Assembly (NCBI GenBank): GCA_937928595.1 | Contig: CALGJV010000008.1 | Coordinates: 1-64,000 of the forward strand | Origin: an uncultured Phycisphaerae bacterium | GTDB taxonomy: Bacteria; Planctomycetota; Phycisphaerae; UBA1845; Fen-1342 | Direction of reading: 5' to 3' | DNA: 64,000 bases | Made by a program: the position numbers and the translations under genes | Shown: piece by piece, positions 38,499-48,307 of the stretch | Layout of the letters: the number at the start of each line of letters is the position of its first letter | Numbering within the stretch: the first letter of the stretch is position 1 | The notes under the pieces: generated by a model | Database searches by the model: none | The model's input: only the letters and a program-made list of their open reading frames with translations | What the model was told of the DNA's origin: nothing

Positions 38499-39392
38499 TC
38501 ATTTCCGCGGCAGCGCCCCGGGCGGCGCCGGCGCCTCGCGCTCCAGCGGCTCCTCGAACGTCTCGTAACCCGGCGGCGGCTTCAACTCGAACACGCCGGC
38601 ACTGAACCCCGTGTCGAGCTGGGCGTCCTCGAACCGGATCGTGATCAGCGAATTGACCTTGCCCGTGCCGTCTTTCTTCGCCACCTGCACCTTCACGGGC
38701 AGCCCCGCGATCGTCCCGCCGCGGGCTACCCAGAAGTCCAGCTCCTTGTACGTCCGCCCGGTCTCCGTCCCTTCCCGCGGCGTCAACCGCAGGTGGTCCG
38801 TGTCGGGCGGATCGCCCTCGGCGGCCCCCACGCGGGCGACCGCGAACTCGCGCAGAATGTCGTCCTTCTTCTGCCCGAACGGCAGAGGAAACGCCCCCTG
38901 CCCCACCTTGTACGGATCCGACGGATCGTCCGGCTTGCGGATCTCGCGCCGGATCAGCGTCTTCGTCGTCGATTGCAGCTCCGTGTACCAGCAGCCGTCG
39001 AACAGGTGCCGCTCGTCGAGCGCGTCCTTGCGGCCGCCGACGATCTTCTCGCGGAAGTGAATCAGGAAGCGGGCGGTCGGCGTCCCCTTACGGTACCAGA
39101 TCTCCCCCCGCTTGGTCAGCGTGTCGTCCTCTTCGCTCAGGACGTACCGCTGTTGCCAGGTCAGCCGGGCCCGCAGATCCCGCACGTCCCGCTGCTCGAG
39201 CGTCGTCAGGATCCGGTCCACCTCCGGGTCGAGCGCCGGGGCCGTCGCCGGCGCGGTGGCCGGGGCGCCGGCCGCAGGCGCCGCCGGCGGCACGGCGGGC
39301 GCGGTCGCCGGCGCCTGGGCGCGGGCCGCGACGCCCAGCGCCAGAAGCGTTATCATCGCGAGCGGTTTGGCGCGCTTCGCACACACTGGCAT
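38499..39392 (-). CDS. LolA-like exported protein
   Basis: The protein has 297 residues. A signal peptide ([16 protein letters not shown]) is followed by a long Ala/Pro/Thr linker and then a beta-sheet body with [36 protein letters not shown] and [18 protein letters not shown], the last resembling the FxxxxPxGxxV end of LolA-type lipoprotein carriers. Planctomycete relatives are annotated as outer-membrane lipoprotein carrier or hypothetical. The ATG at 39392 has GGAGAG upstream. It is divergent from waaA and 40 bp before sucD. Confidence 0.65.
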   Translation of the reverse strand: MPVCAKRAKPLAMITLLALGVAARAQAPATAPAVPPAAPAAGAPATAPATAPALDPEVDRILTTLEQRDVRDLRARLTWQQRYVLSEEDDTLTKRGEIWYRKGTPTARFLIHFREKIVGGRKDALDERHLFDGCWYTELQSTTKTLIRREIRKPDDPSDPYKVGQGAFPLPFGQKKDDILREFAVARVGAAEGDPPDTDHLRLTPREGTETGRTYKELDFWVARGGTIAGLPVKVQVAKKDGTGKVNSLITIRFEDAQLDTGFSAGVFELKPPPGYETFEEPLEREAPAPPGALPRK

Positions 39393-39494
39393 CGACTCAC
39401 TCTCCACCGCGGACGCGGTGCCGGATTCTACGGCCGCTCGGCACGGCGGAAAAGCCGCCGGCCGGCGCGCCGCCGCGTCCCGAAGGCCGCGCGC

Positions 39495-40790
39495 ATGATG
39501 TCCCGGGTGTATGACCTCCTGTACCTCCTCGCGGTTGGGCTCGGCTGGCCCTACCTCCTGTACCGCCGCCGGACCCGCGGGCGGTCCGACGTCCCGCTGC
39601 GGGAGTACTTCGGGCGCGTGCCGTCGCGGCCGGTGTCGGCCAGTTGCGTCTGGATCCACGCCGTCTCGCTGGGCGAGGTCAACGCGACCCGCACGCTCGT
39701 CGAGGAGCTGCGGCAACGCTCCCCCGACACCGTCGTCGTCCTCAGCAGCACGACCCGCACCGGCCTCGAGCGCACCCGCACGCTCTATCCCCGCCTCATC
39801 ACGTTCCGGTTCCCCCTCGACTTCTCGTTCGCCCACCGCGCGGCGCTCGACCGCGTCCGGCCGTCCGTGATCGTGCTCATGGAGCTCGAGGTCTGGCCGA
39901 ACCTCATCGAGGTCGCCGCCGAACGCGGCATACCGGTCCTGATCGCCAACGGCCGCGTCACGGCCGACCGCAGCGTGCGCCGCTTCAACCACCCGCTCGT
40001 GCGGCCGTTTGCGCGGCGGATGTTCCGGCAAATCGCCTGGGTGGGCGCCCAGGATGACACGTATGCAGAGCGCTTCATCGCGCTCGGCGTCCCGGCGGAC
40101 CGCGTCACGGTCACCGGCTCGCTCAAGTACGATGCGGCGGACGTCGCCGACCACATCCCGGGGCAGGAGCAGCTCGCCGCCGACATGGGCATCGACCCAA
40201 GCCGGCCGCTGTGGGTCTGCGGCAGCACCGGCCCGGGCGAAGAGGCGCTGATCCTCGACGCCTATACCAGGCTGCGCGAGCAGACTCCGGACCTGCAACT
40301 CGCGCTCATCCCGCGGAAGCCGGAGCGCTTCGACGAGGTCGCCGCGCTGATCGTGCAGCGCGGTTTCGCCTGCCTGCGCCGGAGCACCGGGCAGCCGACC
40401 GTCCCGCCGGGCGTGACCGAGCCGCCCCCCGTGTTCCTCGGCGACACCCTTGGGGAGCTCCGCAAGTTCTACGCGCTGGCCACCGTGGTCTTCGTCGGCC
40501 GGTCCCTCGTACCGATGGGCGGCTCGGACGTGATGGAGGCGGCGGGGCTGGCCCGACCGCTGATCGTCGGACCCTACACGGAGAACTTCGCCGAGGCCGT
40601 GAGCCTGCTGGTGGCCGAGGGCGGCTGCCGCCAAATCACCGGCCCCGACGCGCTCCCGAACGCGGTGTCCGACCTGCTCCGACACCCGGAACGGCGCGAG
40701 AAGATGGGGGCGGCGGGACGGGCGGCGATTGTCAGCCGCCGCGGCGCGACAGCGCGCACGGTGACGCAGATCCTGACGCTGCTCGGATAG
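39495..40790 (+). CDS. waaA: 3-deoxy-D-manno-octulosonic acid transferase (Kdo transferase)
   Basis: A 431-residue GT30 glycosyltransferase. IHAVSLGEVNA (with the catalytic Glu in family members), SSTTRTGLE, FPLDFSFAHRAALDRVRP, ELEVWPNLI and GGSDVMEAAGLARPLIVGP are diagnostic. It adds Kdo to lipid A precursor on the inner face of the cytoplasmic membrane, which is evidence for lipopolysaccharide in this organism. An N-terminal membrane helix (DLLYLLAVGLGWPYLLY) anchors it. ATG is possible at 39495 or 39498. Confidence 0.94.
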   Translation: MMSRVYDLLYLLAVGLGWPYLLYRRRTRGRSDVPLREYFGRVPSRPVSASCVWIHAVSLGEVNATRTLVEELRQRSPDTVVVLSSTTRTGLERTRTLYPRLITFRFPLDFSFAHRAALDRVRPSVIVLMELEVWPNLIEVAAERGIPVLIANGRVTADRSVRRFNHPLVRPFARRMFRQIAWVGAQDDTYAERFIALGVPADRVTVTGSLKYDAADVADHIPGQEQLAADMGIDPSRPLWVCGSTGPGEEALILDAYTRLREQTPDLQLALIPRKPERFDEVAALIVQRGFACLRRSTGQPTVPPGVTEPPPVFLGDTLGELRKFYALATVVFVGRSLVPMGGSDVMEAAGLARPLIVGPYTENFAEAVSLLVAEGGCRQITGPDALPNAVSDLLRHPERREKMGAAGRAAIVSRRGATARTVTQILTLLG

Positions 40791-40825
40791 CCGGGCCCCC
40801 GCGTTCCCCGCCCCAGTAAGCAGCG

Positions 40826-40855
40826 GGGGTTGGGTGGCCACGGCCACCCAACCCC
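40826..40855 (+). terminator. Strong stem-loop after waaA
   Basis: GGGGTTGGGTGGCC and GGCCACCCAACCCC form a perfect 14-bp inverted repeat separated by 2 nt, 36 bp past the waaA stop. No T tract follows. In 40856-41079 I see nothing further. Confidence 0.65.
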
Positions 40856-41079
40856 GTCCCCGCCGCTTCTTCCCACCTCCGGAAACTCAAAAGAGCCCTC
40901 CGCAGTGGCTTGCGGGCCACCGACGGCAGGGCCAACTCCTCCTCGTCAACTCTGGCACCAACAGCAGGAGAAATGGAGCACGCCTGCTTCACTAAAGGAT
41001 ACCCCCGCGCTTGCATTGGTGCAACCGCTCCCGACACTTCGACCCGCGTCCCCGTGCAACTCCCGGTGGCAGGCCCGGT

Positions 41080-41085
41080 TATCAT
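41080..41085 (+). promoter_or_regulatory. Candidate -10 element (TATCAT) very close to a start codon
   Basis: TATCAT ends only 10 bp before the ATG at 41096 (13 bp before 41099). If used, the mRNA would start at or next to the start codon (leaderless or nearly so). Confidence 0.35.
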
Positions 41086-41095
41086 ATCGTGCGCG

Positions 41096-41512
41096 ATGAT
41101 GATCCACGTGCCTCCGATAAGCTGCCACCATCGGCACGCCGGCCGCCGGCTGGCCGCGGTGCTGTTCGTCGGCATGGCCCTCCTCAACGGCTGCCGGCAG
41201 GCGGAATACCAGCGCGTGGCCGAGCAGCGCCGGGACAAGCGGGCCGCCGCCCTGAACTGGGCCGTGAACTCGCTCGCCGAGTCCGAGAAACGCCGGCCGC
41301 CCAACCTCGCCCAGGTGCCGCCGTACATCGAACGGGATCTCCAGCGCGACACGGCGCAGTTCGAGTACGCGCTCGAATGGTCCGCCTTCTGGCTGGAGCG
41401 CGACGCCCAGCGCGTCCGCGATCGCGCCCCGGTCTACCTCGACAAGTTCGGGCGGATCATGTGGAGCCGGCCGGACGACGTCCCAACGAGCGCGATCATC
41501 CTCTTCTATTGA
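41096..41512 (+). CDS. Small lipoprotein, function unknown
   Basis: A 138-residue protein with an N-terminal hydrophobic segment ending in ALLNGC, a good lipobox. The mature part is charged and Arg-rich (VAEQRRDKRAAALNWAVNSL, RDTAQFEYALEW) with no motif that I recognise. ATG at 41096 or 41099; no Shine-Dalgarno site is visible before either. The frame is open upstream but without signal. The downstream neighbour is the convergent end of the nuo operon, 30 bp away. Confidence 0.6.
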   Translation: MMIHVPPISCHHRHAGRRLAAVLFVGMALLNGCRQAEYQRVAEQRRDKRAAALNWAVNSLAESEKRRPPNLAQVPPYIERDLQRDTAQFEYALEWSAFWLERDAQRVRDRAPVYLDKFGRIMWSRPDDVPTSAIILFY

Positions 41513-41542
41513 GCCCCGCCCGCCCCGGCCGACCGTGGTCGG

Positions 41543-43204
41543 CTACTCGAGCGCCGGCCGCCCCACCGGCACCGCCAGCGCCTCGCCGTCGGCCCGCGGG
41601 AACACCCGCGGCCGAGCGGACTCCGCCGGCGCGGCGCGAGTCGGCGTCCGGTCGGCCGCGTGGACGGGCGTCGCCGCCAGCGTCGCGTCGCTCAGTTCAG
41701 CCGTGGCCGACAGGCCGCTCCCAAGCAATCCCGAGGGCACGAACGCGAAGATCACCAGCAGGAACCCGCACAGCAGCGCCCCCACCTGCGGCGCTTCGCC
41801 GCCGGCCGACTCGGCCGGACGGTCGTTTTCGTAGAGCAGAACGGCCGCGATGACGCGGAGGTAGTACGCCGCCGCCAGCGCCGAGTTGAGCACGGCGATG
41901 ATGACCAGCGCGATCAGCCACGGCCCGTGCTCCGCGATCGGCGTGACGCGCGCCGCGGCCAGCGCGCTGCCGAACAGCCCGAGCTTGCCCCAGAAGCCCG
42001 GCGTCGGCGGGAGCCCCATCAACGTGAACATCGCCAGCGCCAGCAGCAGCGCCGCCGCCGGCTCGCGCCGCAGCAGCCCGGCGACGTCGCGCAGCGTCTC
42101 GACCTCGCCGCCGGTCCGCGTCCGCAGCATCCCCAGAACCGCGAACGCGCCGAGGTTCGCGATGCCGTACACCACGACGTAGTACAGCACGCTCGCGACA
42201 CCGTTGCCCAGCAGGCCGGACGCGCCGCTCTCGGCCGACAGCGCCAGCGGGCCGGCCAGCACGCCCACGAGCATGTACCCCGCGTGCGCCACGCCCGAGT
42301 ACGCCAGCAGGCGCTTGATGCTGACCTGCCGCAGCGCCAGCACGTTGCCCACGGTCATGCTCGCGACCGCGACGATCCACAGCAGGCCGAAGACCGGGCC
42401 GACGCCCGCGCTCCAGTGCCCCGTCAGCAGCACGATCCGGAACAGCGCCGCCAGCCCCGCCAGCTTCGGCACGAAACCCAGCAGCCCCGCCACCGGGCTC
42501 GGCGCCCCCTGGTAAACGTCCGCGATGTAGAAGTGCAGCGGCGCCGCCGCGAGCTTGAACAGTAACCCGCCGATCGTCAGCACGACGCCGGTCATCGCCA
42601 ACCCGTAGGCCAGCGTGCCCGGCTGCTGAAGCGCCGCGCTCACGGCCGAGACGGCCGCCGTCAGCGAGGCCGTGCCGGCCACGCCGTACAGGAAGCTGAA
42701 GCCGTAGGCGATGATCGCGGCTGCCAGCGCCCCGAGATAGAAGTATTTCGTGCCGCTCTCAGCCCCGCGGGCGCCCGTGCGGCCCATGACGATGAGGATG
42801 TAGGTCGGGATGCTGGTCAGCTCGAGCGCCAGGAACAGCATCACCAGGTCGTTGGCCGCCCCGACCAGCAGCAGCCCCGTGAGCGACAGCAACAGCAGCG
42901 ACAGGAACTCGCCCCGCTCGTGCGCGGCCGCCTGCGACCAATTCACGAGCGTGATCAGCACGCCGAGCTCGAGCGCGGCGATGCGGATGAAGTACGCCAG
43001 CGAACCGTAGAGCAGGCCGCTGCCGCCGGCCGTCAGGCTTCGCTGGGTCAGCACGACGGCCGCCGACCCGATCAGCACCGCCAGCGTGACCCACGGAGCG
43101 AGCCGCCGCCCCCCGGGCGTCAGACCAAGCAGGAGTACGGCGCAGGCGCCCACCGCCAGGATGATCTCGGGCAACAGTGCCGTGAGGGCGATCGGCGGCG
43201 TCAT
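41543..43204 (-). CDS. nuoN: NADH-quinone oxidoreductase subunit N
   Basis: A 553-residue antiporter-like subunit of complex I with about 14 membrane helices; ALELTSIPTYILI, KLAAAPLHFYIADVYQGAP and KRLLAYSGVAHAGYML mark the proton channel. It translocates protons as part of the membrane arm. The C-terminal about 50 residues after the last helix are Ala/Pro/Arg-rich and atypical. Its ATG overlaps the nuoM stop as ATGA; it is the last gene of the operon. Confidence 0.95.
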   Translation of the reverse strand: MTPPIALTALLPEIILAVGACAVLLLGLTPGGRRLAPWVTLAVLIGSAAVVLTQRSLTAGGSGLLYGSLAYFIRIAALELGVLITLVNWSQAAAHERGEFLSLLLLSLTGLLLVGAANDLVMLFLALELTSIPTYILIVMGRTGARGAESGTKYFYLGALAAAIIAYGFSFLYGVAGTASLTAAVSAVSAALQQPGTLAYGLAMTGVVLTIGGLLFKLAAAPLHFYIADVYQGAPSPVAGLLGFVPKLAGLAALFRIVLLTGHWSAGVGPVFGLLWIVAVASMTVGNVLALRQVSIKRLLAYSGVAHAGYMLVGVLAGPLALSAESGASGLLGNGVASVLYYVVVYGIANLGAFAVLGMLRTRTGGEVETLRDVAGLLRREPAAALLLALAMFTLMGLPPTPGFWGKLGLFGSALAAARVTPIAEHGPWLIALVIIAVLNSALAAAYYLRVIAAVLLYENDRPAESAGGEAPQVGALLCGFLLVIFAFVPSGLLGSGLSATAELSDATLAATPVHAADRTPTRAAPAESARPRVFPRADGEALAVPVGRPALE

Positions 43205-44904
43205 CGCAGCGGCCCTCCGCGCTGGGCCACGGGCACGACCTGCGGCTTCGGCCGCGGAGCCGCGACACGCGGGCGGTCCTTCTCGCCGAAGATCGCCTCC
43301 GGTCGCGGGGCCGGGCCCATCTGCGCGGCAACCACCGGCCGGGCCGCGGCGGCCTGTTCCAGCCGGGCCAGGATCTGCGACTTGAGCGCTGGGTCGAGCG
43401 GGTCGGTAATCAGCCGCGGATAGACGCCGAGCACGACGGCCAGGACCGCCAGCGGCGTCAGGATCGCGATCTCGCGCCGGGTGAGGTCGGGGGTCAGGCC
43501 GCCGGACAGGTCGGGCGTGCCCACCGGCTCCTTGACCGGCCCGAAGAGCACCTTGCCGGTCGCGTAGAGCATGTAGATCGCCCCCAGCAGGATGCCCGTC
43601 GCACCGAGCGCGCCGTACCAGGGGCCGAGCCGCGGGGAGTTGAAGGCCGCCAGGAGGACCGTGAACTCGCTGACGAAGCCATTCAACCCGGGCAGGCCGA
43701 TGCTCGAGAGCACGAACAAGACGAAGAAGAACGCGAACACGGGCATGCGCCGGGCCAGCCCGCCGATCTGGTCCAGGTCGCGCGTGTGGTACCGCTCGTA
43801 GAGCATGCCGACCAGCAGGAACAGCGCGCCGGTGCTGATCCCGTGGTTGACCATGTACAGCACGGAGCCCGACAGCCCGATCGGCAGCAGGCTGAACATG
43901 CCGAGCATGCAGAAGCCCAGGTGCGAAACCGACGAATACGCCACGAGCTTCTTGACGTCGCGCTGCACCCAGCAGCACAGCGCGCCGTAGATGATGCCCG
44001 CCACCGCCAGGACCGCCATCGGCCCCGCCCACGCCACCGCCCCTTCCGGCACGATCGGCAGGCTCAGCCGCAGGAACCCGTACGTGCCGAGCTTCAGCAG
44101 CACCCCCGCCAGCAGCACGCTGCCCGCCGTCGGAGCCTCCGTGTGCGCCAGCGGCAGCCAGGTGTGCAGCGGGAAGAGCGGCACCTTGATCGCGAAGCCG
44201 GCGAACAGCGCCAGGAACAGCACCGACTGCTCCGCGGCCGTCAGCCCGCCGGGCCCCAGCCGGAGCGTCGAGAGCCGCACGAGGTCGAAGTCGATCACGC
44301 TCCGCCCGTCGATCTCCGCGGCCCGCAGCGCCAGATAGAGGAGACCGGCGAACGTCAGCACGCTGCCGACGAACGTGAACAGGAAAAACTTGTTGGCCGC
44401 GTACCGCCGCTCGGATCCGCCCCAGATCCCGATCAGGAAGTAGAGCGGCACGAGCGTGAACTCAAAGAAGATGTAGAACAGGAGCACGTCGCGGGCGGCG
44501 TAGACGCCGAACATCGCCGCCGCCAGCGCCATCAGCCACGCGTAATATTCCCGGATCCGCGCGCGAATGGCCGTGAAGCTGCACGCCACCGAGAGCGGGA
44601 CCAGGACGCCTGTCAGCACGACCAGCGGCAGGCTGACCGCGTCGAGCCCGACGTGATACCGCAGCGCAACGCCGCCCACGGTGATCCAGTCACGCTGGAC
44701 CTGCCCCACCTGTGCGTCCGGTCCGTCCGCCGCCAGCGCCGCCGGCAGCCGCGCCGCCAGCCCCAGCGACGCCGCCAGCGTGATCAGGCCGATCACCAGC
44801 GCCAGCGACCCGGCCTGCCGCGCGTGCCGCTCCGGCAGCGCGGCGATCACCCCCGCCGCCCCCAGCGGCAGGAAGATCAGCACGTTGAGCAGGATCGACT
44901 CCAA
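43201..44904 (-). CDS. nuoM: NADH-quinone oxidoreductase subunit M
   Basis: A 567-residue antiporter-like subunit of the complex I membrane arm. FFEFTLVPLYFLIGIWGG with the conserved Glu, KVPLFPLHTWLPLAHTEAPT with the Lys, and KKLVAYSSVSHLGF are present. The start is TTG at 44904 with GGAGG about eight bases upstream. After the last helix (about residue 505) a Pro/Arg/Ala-rich soluble tail of about 60 residues follows, not usual for NuoM. Gap to nuoL is 19 bp. Confidence 0.95.
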   Translation of the reverse strand: MESILLNVLIFLPLGAAGVIAALPERHARQAGSLALVIGLITLAASLGLAARLPAALAADGPDAQVGQVQRDWITVGGVALRYHVGLDAVSLPLVVLTGVLVPLSVACSFTAIRARIREYYAWLMALAAAMFGVYAARDVLLFYIFFEFTLVPLYFLIGIWGGSERRYAANKFFLFTFVGSVLTFAGLLYLALRAAEIDGRSVIDFDLVRLSTLRLGPGGLTAAEQSVLFLALFAGFAIKVPLFPLHTWLPLAHTEAPTAGSVLLAGVLLKLGTYGFLRLSLPIVPEGAVAWAGPMAVLAVAGIIYGALCCWVQRDVKKLVAYSSVSHLGFCMLGMFSLLPIGLSGSVLYMVNHGISTGALFLLVGMLYERYHTRDLDQIGGLARRMPVFAFFFVLFVLSSIGLPGLNGFVSEFTVLLAAFNSPRLGPWYGALGATGILLGAIYMLYATGKVLFGPVKEPVGTPDLSGGLTPDLTRREIAILTPLAVLAVVLGVYPRLITDPLDPALKSQILARLEQAAAARPVVAAQMGPAPRPEAIFGEKDRPRVAAPRPKPQVVPVAQRGGPLR

Positions 44905-44923
44905 CCGGGTCCTCCGCGGCCGA

Positions 44924-47008
44924 CTAGTCCAGCCACGTCCAGATCAACAGCAGCAACGCCACGCCGGCGGCCATGCCGAGCGCATACCCCTGCAACGCCC
45001 CGCGTTGCAGGAACGACAACGCGAAGGCCGCGCCGCGCGGCACCGCCGAGACCAGCCACACGAGGCCGTCGACGCCGTACCGGTCCGTGCCGAAGAACAC
45101 ATGCCCCAGGCCCCGCAGCGGCCGGACGAACACGCGGTCGTACAGCTCATCCACCCAGTACTTGTGGTGCCACAGGCGCCACAGCCCGCCGAGCAGCCGC
45201 GCGTCCGGGTCCTCCGCCGGCGCCCGGCCGTATCGCGCCCAGGCCAGCGCGATCCCGCCGAGCGCCACCGCGGCCGAGACGTACATCAGCCACTCGCCGC
45301 CCGCGGCGGCCTTCGCCGCGCCGAGCGTGCTCTGCCCGAGGTAGTCGTGGAACACGTAGTGCGGCGTGAAGACACCGAGGAACTGGCCGCCCGCGCCGAC
45401 CTGCACGCCGAGGTAGCCCGTGAAGATCGCGCCCAGCGCCAGCACCCACAGCGGCCGCGTCATGACCGGCGGCGCATCGTGCGGATGCGCGCCAGCCTCG
45501 GGCGGCAGCCGCTGCGGCCCGTGGAAGCACAGGAAGAACATGCGGAAGGTGTAGTACGCCGTCAGGGCCGCCGTGACCAGCAGCAGCCCGCCGACGACCG
45601 GATGCCGCTCGAACGCGGCGTGGATGATCTCGTCCTTGCTCCAGAAACCCGCCAGCAGCGGAAAGCCCGCCAGGGCCAGGCAGCCGATCAGCATCTGGCG
45701 GTACGTCGTCGGCAGCACGGTTCGCAACCCGCTGAACTTCCGCACGTCGATCACGCCGCCCATGGCGTGCATGACGCTGCCGGCCGTCAGGAACAGCAGG
45801 GCCTTGAACCACGCATGCGTGAAGACGTGGAACACGCCCGCGTGCGGCGCGCGGCACCCCAGCGCCACGAACATGAAGGCGAGCTGGCTGATGGTCGAGT
45901 ACGCGAGGATGCGCTTCAGGTCGTACTGGGCCATGGCCATCGTCGCGGTCAGCAGCGCGCCGACCAGGCCCAGCACGAGGATCACGTCCAGCGCCGCCGG
46001 CGACGCGCCGAACAGCGGCGTGCAGCGGGCGACCATGTAGATGCCGGCGGTGACCATCGTGGCCGCGTGGATCAGGGCCGACACGGGCGTCGGGCCCTCC
46101 ATCGCGTCCGGGAGCCACACGTACAGCGGGAACTGGGCGCTCTTGCCCACGGCCCCGCACAGCAGCAGCAGGCTCGCCACGTCGGCCTGGGTCAGCCCCC
46201 ACAGCCCGGCGCCCGTGGTCGCCAGGGCGTGCGCGTACTTGAACACCACGGCGTAATCGAGCGGGTTCTCGCCCGGCTGCACGTGCCCCCGCAGGAACTG
46301 GTACAGCGCGAAGATGCCGAGCGCGAAGCCCAGGTCGCCGATCCGGTTGACGATGAAGGCCTTCTTCGCCGCGGCCGCCGCCTCCGGCTTGCCGTAGTAG
46401 AACCCGATCAGCAGGTAGCTGCACAGGCCGACCAGCTCCCACCCCAGATACAGCAGCACGAAGTTGCCGGCCAGCACGAGCATGACCATCGCGAACACGA
46501 ACAGCCCGAGGAACGCGAAGAACCGCTCGTAGCCGCGCTCCGGATGCCCGTGGTGGTCGCGCATGTAGCCGATGGCGTAGATCACGACCATCAGCGAGAC
46601 GGCTGTAACGAACAGCAGCATGATCCCCGTCAGGCCGTCGAAGAAAAAGTTCACCGCGATCCAGCGGTTGGTGGCGGGCGCCAGGCTCTCGTCGGCCCCG
46701 AAGCTCATCCAGTTGAAGAGCGTGTACGTCAGACCGCTCGCGGCCGGCGCCGCATGCCCCGCGCCGCCGCCCCCGGGCCCGTGCCCCTCCGCCGACCACA
46801 CCGGGCGGCCCAGATCGACGAAGAGCGTCACCCCCAGCGCCGCCGACACCGCGACGCCCAGCACCACCGGCCAGAACGCCCGCTCCGCCTTCGCCCGGCC
46901 CGCGATCATCAGGCCGACCACGACGGCGCCGACGAGCGGCCAGAGCGGCAGCGTGGCGTACACGCCCGGGCTCAGGATCGCGAGAGCTTGCGCTTCGGCC
47001 AGCGGCAA
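44924..47008 (-). CDS. nuoL: NADH-quinone oxidoreductase subunit L
   Basis: A 694-residue distal proton-pumping subunit. GWELVGLCSYLLIGFYY, KSAQFPLYVWLPDAMEGPTP, HAATMVTAGIYM and KRILAYSTISQLAFM are diagnostic, and the C-terminal lateral helix region is present. The annotated start TTG (47008) has only GGGA upstream; a GTG 14 codons downstream, nearer to the first helix (LPLWPLVGAVVVGL), is an alternative. It follows nuoK by 43 bp. Confidence 0.94.
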   Translation of the reverse strand: MPLAEAQALAILSPGVYATLPLWPLVGAVVVGLMIAGRAKAERAFWPVVLGVAVSAALGVTLFVDLGRPVWSAEGHGPGGGGAGHAAPAASGLTYTLFNWMSFGADESLAPATNRWIAVNFFFDGLTGIMLLFVTAVSLMVVIYAIGYMRDHHGHPERGYERFFAFLGLFVFAMVMLVLAGNFVLLYLGWELVGLCSYLLIGFYYGKPEAAAAAKKAFIVNRIGDLGFALGIFALYQFLRGHVQPGENPLDYAVVFKYAHALATTGAGLWGLTQADVASLLLLCGAVGKSAQFPLYVWLPDAMEGPTPVSALIHAATMVTAGIYMVARCTPLFGASPAALDVILVLGLVGALLTATMAMAQYDLKRILAYSTISQLAFMFVALGCRAPHAGVFHVFTHAWFKALLFLTAGSVMHAMGGVIDVRKFSGLRTVLPTTYRQMLIGCLALAGFPLLAGFWSKDEIIHAAFERHPVVGGLLLVTAALTAYYTFRMFFLCFHGPQRLPPEAGAHPHDAPPVMTRPLWVLALGAIFTGYLGVQVGAGGQFLGVFTPHYVFHDYLGQSTLGAAKAAAGGEWLMYVSAAVALGGIALAWARYGRAPAEDPDARLLGGLWRLWHHKYWVDELYDRVFVRPLRGLGHVFFGTDRYGVDGLVWLVSAVPRGAAFALSFLQRGALQGYALGMAAGVALLLLIWTWLD

Positions 47009-47051
47009 CTGCGTGTCCCTGTTACGCGCCTGTCGGTCGCGAACCGCCGTG

Positions 47052-47369
47052 CTACGGGTCCCGCAACGTCGTCAGGGTGCCCGCGTCCAGCGAGCGCCCG
47101 TAGCGGTACAGCAGCACGACCAGCGTCAGTCCCAGCGCGGCCTCCGCGGCCGCGACGGCAATCAGAAACAGGGCGAACACCTGACCGTCGAGCGGCCCGG
47201 CCGCCGCCGAAGCGAGCGGGTATCGGCCCAGCGCGACGAGGTTCAGGATGATCCCCTGGAACATCATCTCGGTGCACAGGAAAATGATGATGAGGTTGCG
47301 GCGGGTGACGAAGCCGATCAGGCCCAGCGTGAACAGCGCGGCGCCCACGAGGAGATAGGCGATCAGCAT
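47052..47369 (-). CDS. nuoK: NADH-quinone oxidoreductase subunit K
   Basis: A 105-residue subunit with three helices. LIAYLLVGAALFTLGLIGF, NLIIIFLCTEMMFQGIILNL with the functional Glu, and the second conserved Glu in AAAEAALGL are present. It is part of the proton path of the membrane arm. The ATG at 47369 lies 62 bp inside the nuoJ end at 47431 on the operon, i.e. after a 61-bp gap; a reading frame continues upstream without similarity. Confidence 0.94.
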   Translation of the reverse strand: MLIAYLLVGAALFTLGLIGFVTRRNLIIIFLCTEMMFQGIILNLVALGRYPLASAAAGPLDGQVFALFLIAVAAAEAALGLTLVVLLYRYGRSLDAGTLTTLRDP

Positions 47370-47430
47370 GCCGCACCCCCGGTGGTGGCCGGGCCGGCCG
47401 CCGGGTGCCCGCCGTTCAGGCGCCGCCCGC

Positions 47431-48111
47431 TCATGCCGCCGACTCCCCACCGTCGCCGTCCGCCGCGGGCTTGCGCCGCGCGATCGCGATGGCCCCCACC
47501 ATCGCCGCCAGCAGCAGCAGCCCGCCGACCTGCACGGCGACGGCGTAGTGCGTCAGCAGCCGCGTCCCGACCTCCGCGACCGTGCCGACGGCCGCGGGCC
47601 CCGCCGCCGTTGCCGCGCCGCCCGACAGCAGCTGCATGCCCACGATCGCGAGCAGCAGGAACCCGGCCAGGCAGCCCCAGAACGGCTCGCGGGCGCGGAC
47701 GTCGTACGACGCCGCGGTGGCTTGTTGCGCCAGCATGATGACGAAGACGTACGTCACGAGGATGGCCCCGGCGTAGACGATCACCAGCGCCGCCGCCAGG
47801 AACTTGGCCTCCAGCAGCACGAGCAGACCCGTCACCGCGAGGATGAGCAGCACGAAGTACAGCGCGCTGTAGACCGGCCGACGGTGCGTCACTACGCGCA
47901 CGGCCGCCGCGAGCGCTACCAGCGCCAGACCCGCGAACCACGCCCGCTGCGGCTCGCTCAGCGCCGCCCGCAGCACCACCGCCGCGAGCACGCCGCCGGC
48001 CCCGGCCAGCGGGACCGGCGCGAATCGCGCCAGGTGCGCGCGGCCGCCCGGCAGCGCCAGGAACAAGCCCAGCGCACCGAGCACCAGCAGCGCGATCAGC
48101 AGGTTTTCCAT
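47431..48111 (-). CDS. nuoJ: NADH-quinone oxidoreductase subunit J
   Basis: The protein has 226 residues; helices of the NuoJ type include the key segment AAALVIVYAGAILVTYVFVIML with its pi-bulge region. An N-terminal pair of hydrophobic helices (LLIALLVLGALGLFLAL and following) makes it longer than typical 160-200-residue NuoJ. It belongs to the membrane arm near the quinone site. A gap of 196 bp (48112-48307) without a gene separates it from nuoI, the largest native gap of the operon. Confidence 0.92.
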   Translation of the reverse strand: MENLLIALLVLGALGLFLALPGGRAHLARFAPVPLAGAGGVLAAVVLRAALSEPQRAWFAGLALVALAAAVRVVTHRRPVYSALYFVLLILAVTGLLVLLEAKFLAAALVIVYAGAILVTYVFVIMLAQQATAASYDVRAREPFWGCLAGFLLLAIVGMQLLSGGAATAAGPAAVGTVAEVGTRLLTHYAVAVQVGGLLLLAAMVGAIAIARRKPAADGDGGESAA

Positions 48112-48307
48112 CCGTGCTCGGCCTTCCACTCGCCGCCGACCGACCCGGTGCGGCAGACCCTAGTATTTACCGCATCGGACCGCCGGATGCCAGCACCGCA
48201 CGGCCCACGCTCGCTGCCGCGGGCGGCCCGTCCGCACAGTGCGGCAACGGACGTCTCTCGCACACGCTCGCGACCGACGGCGATCCGGGGCGACAGCGCC
48301 GCGCGCC

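Noticed and set aside
43786-47251. Long plus-strand frames opposite nuoL and nuoM
   Set aside because: His/Gln/Arg-rich antisense of strongly conserved complex I genes.
48112-48307. A small gene in the nuoJ-nuoI gap
   Set aside because: No frame with a ribosome site or recognisable protein; at most an internal promoter, for which I see no clear elements.
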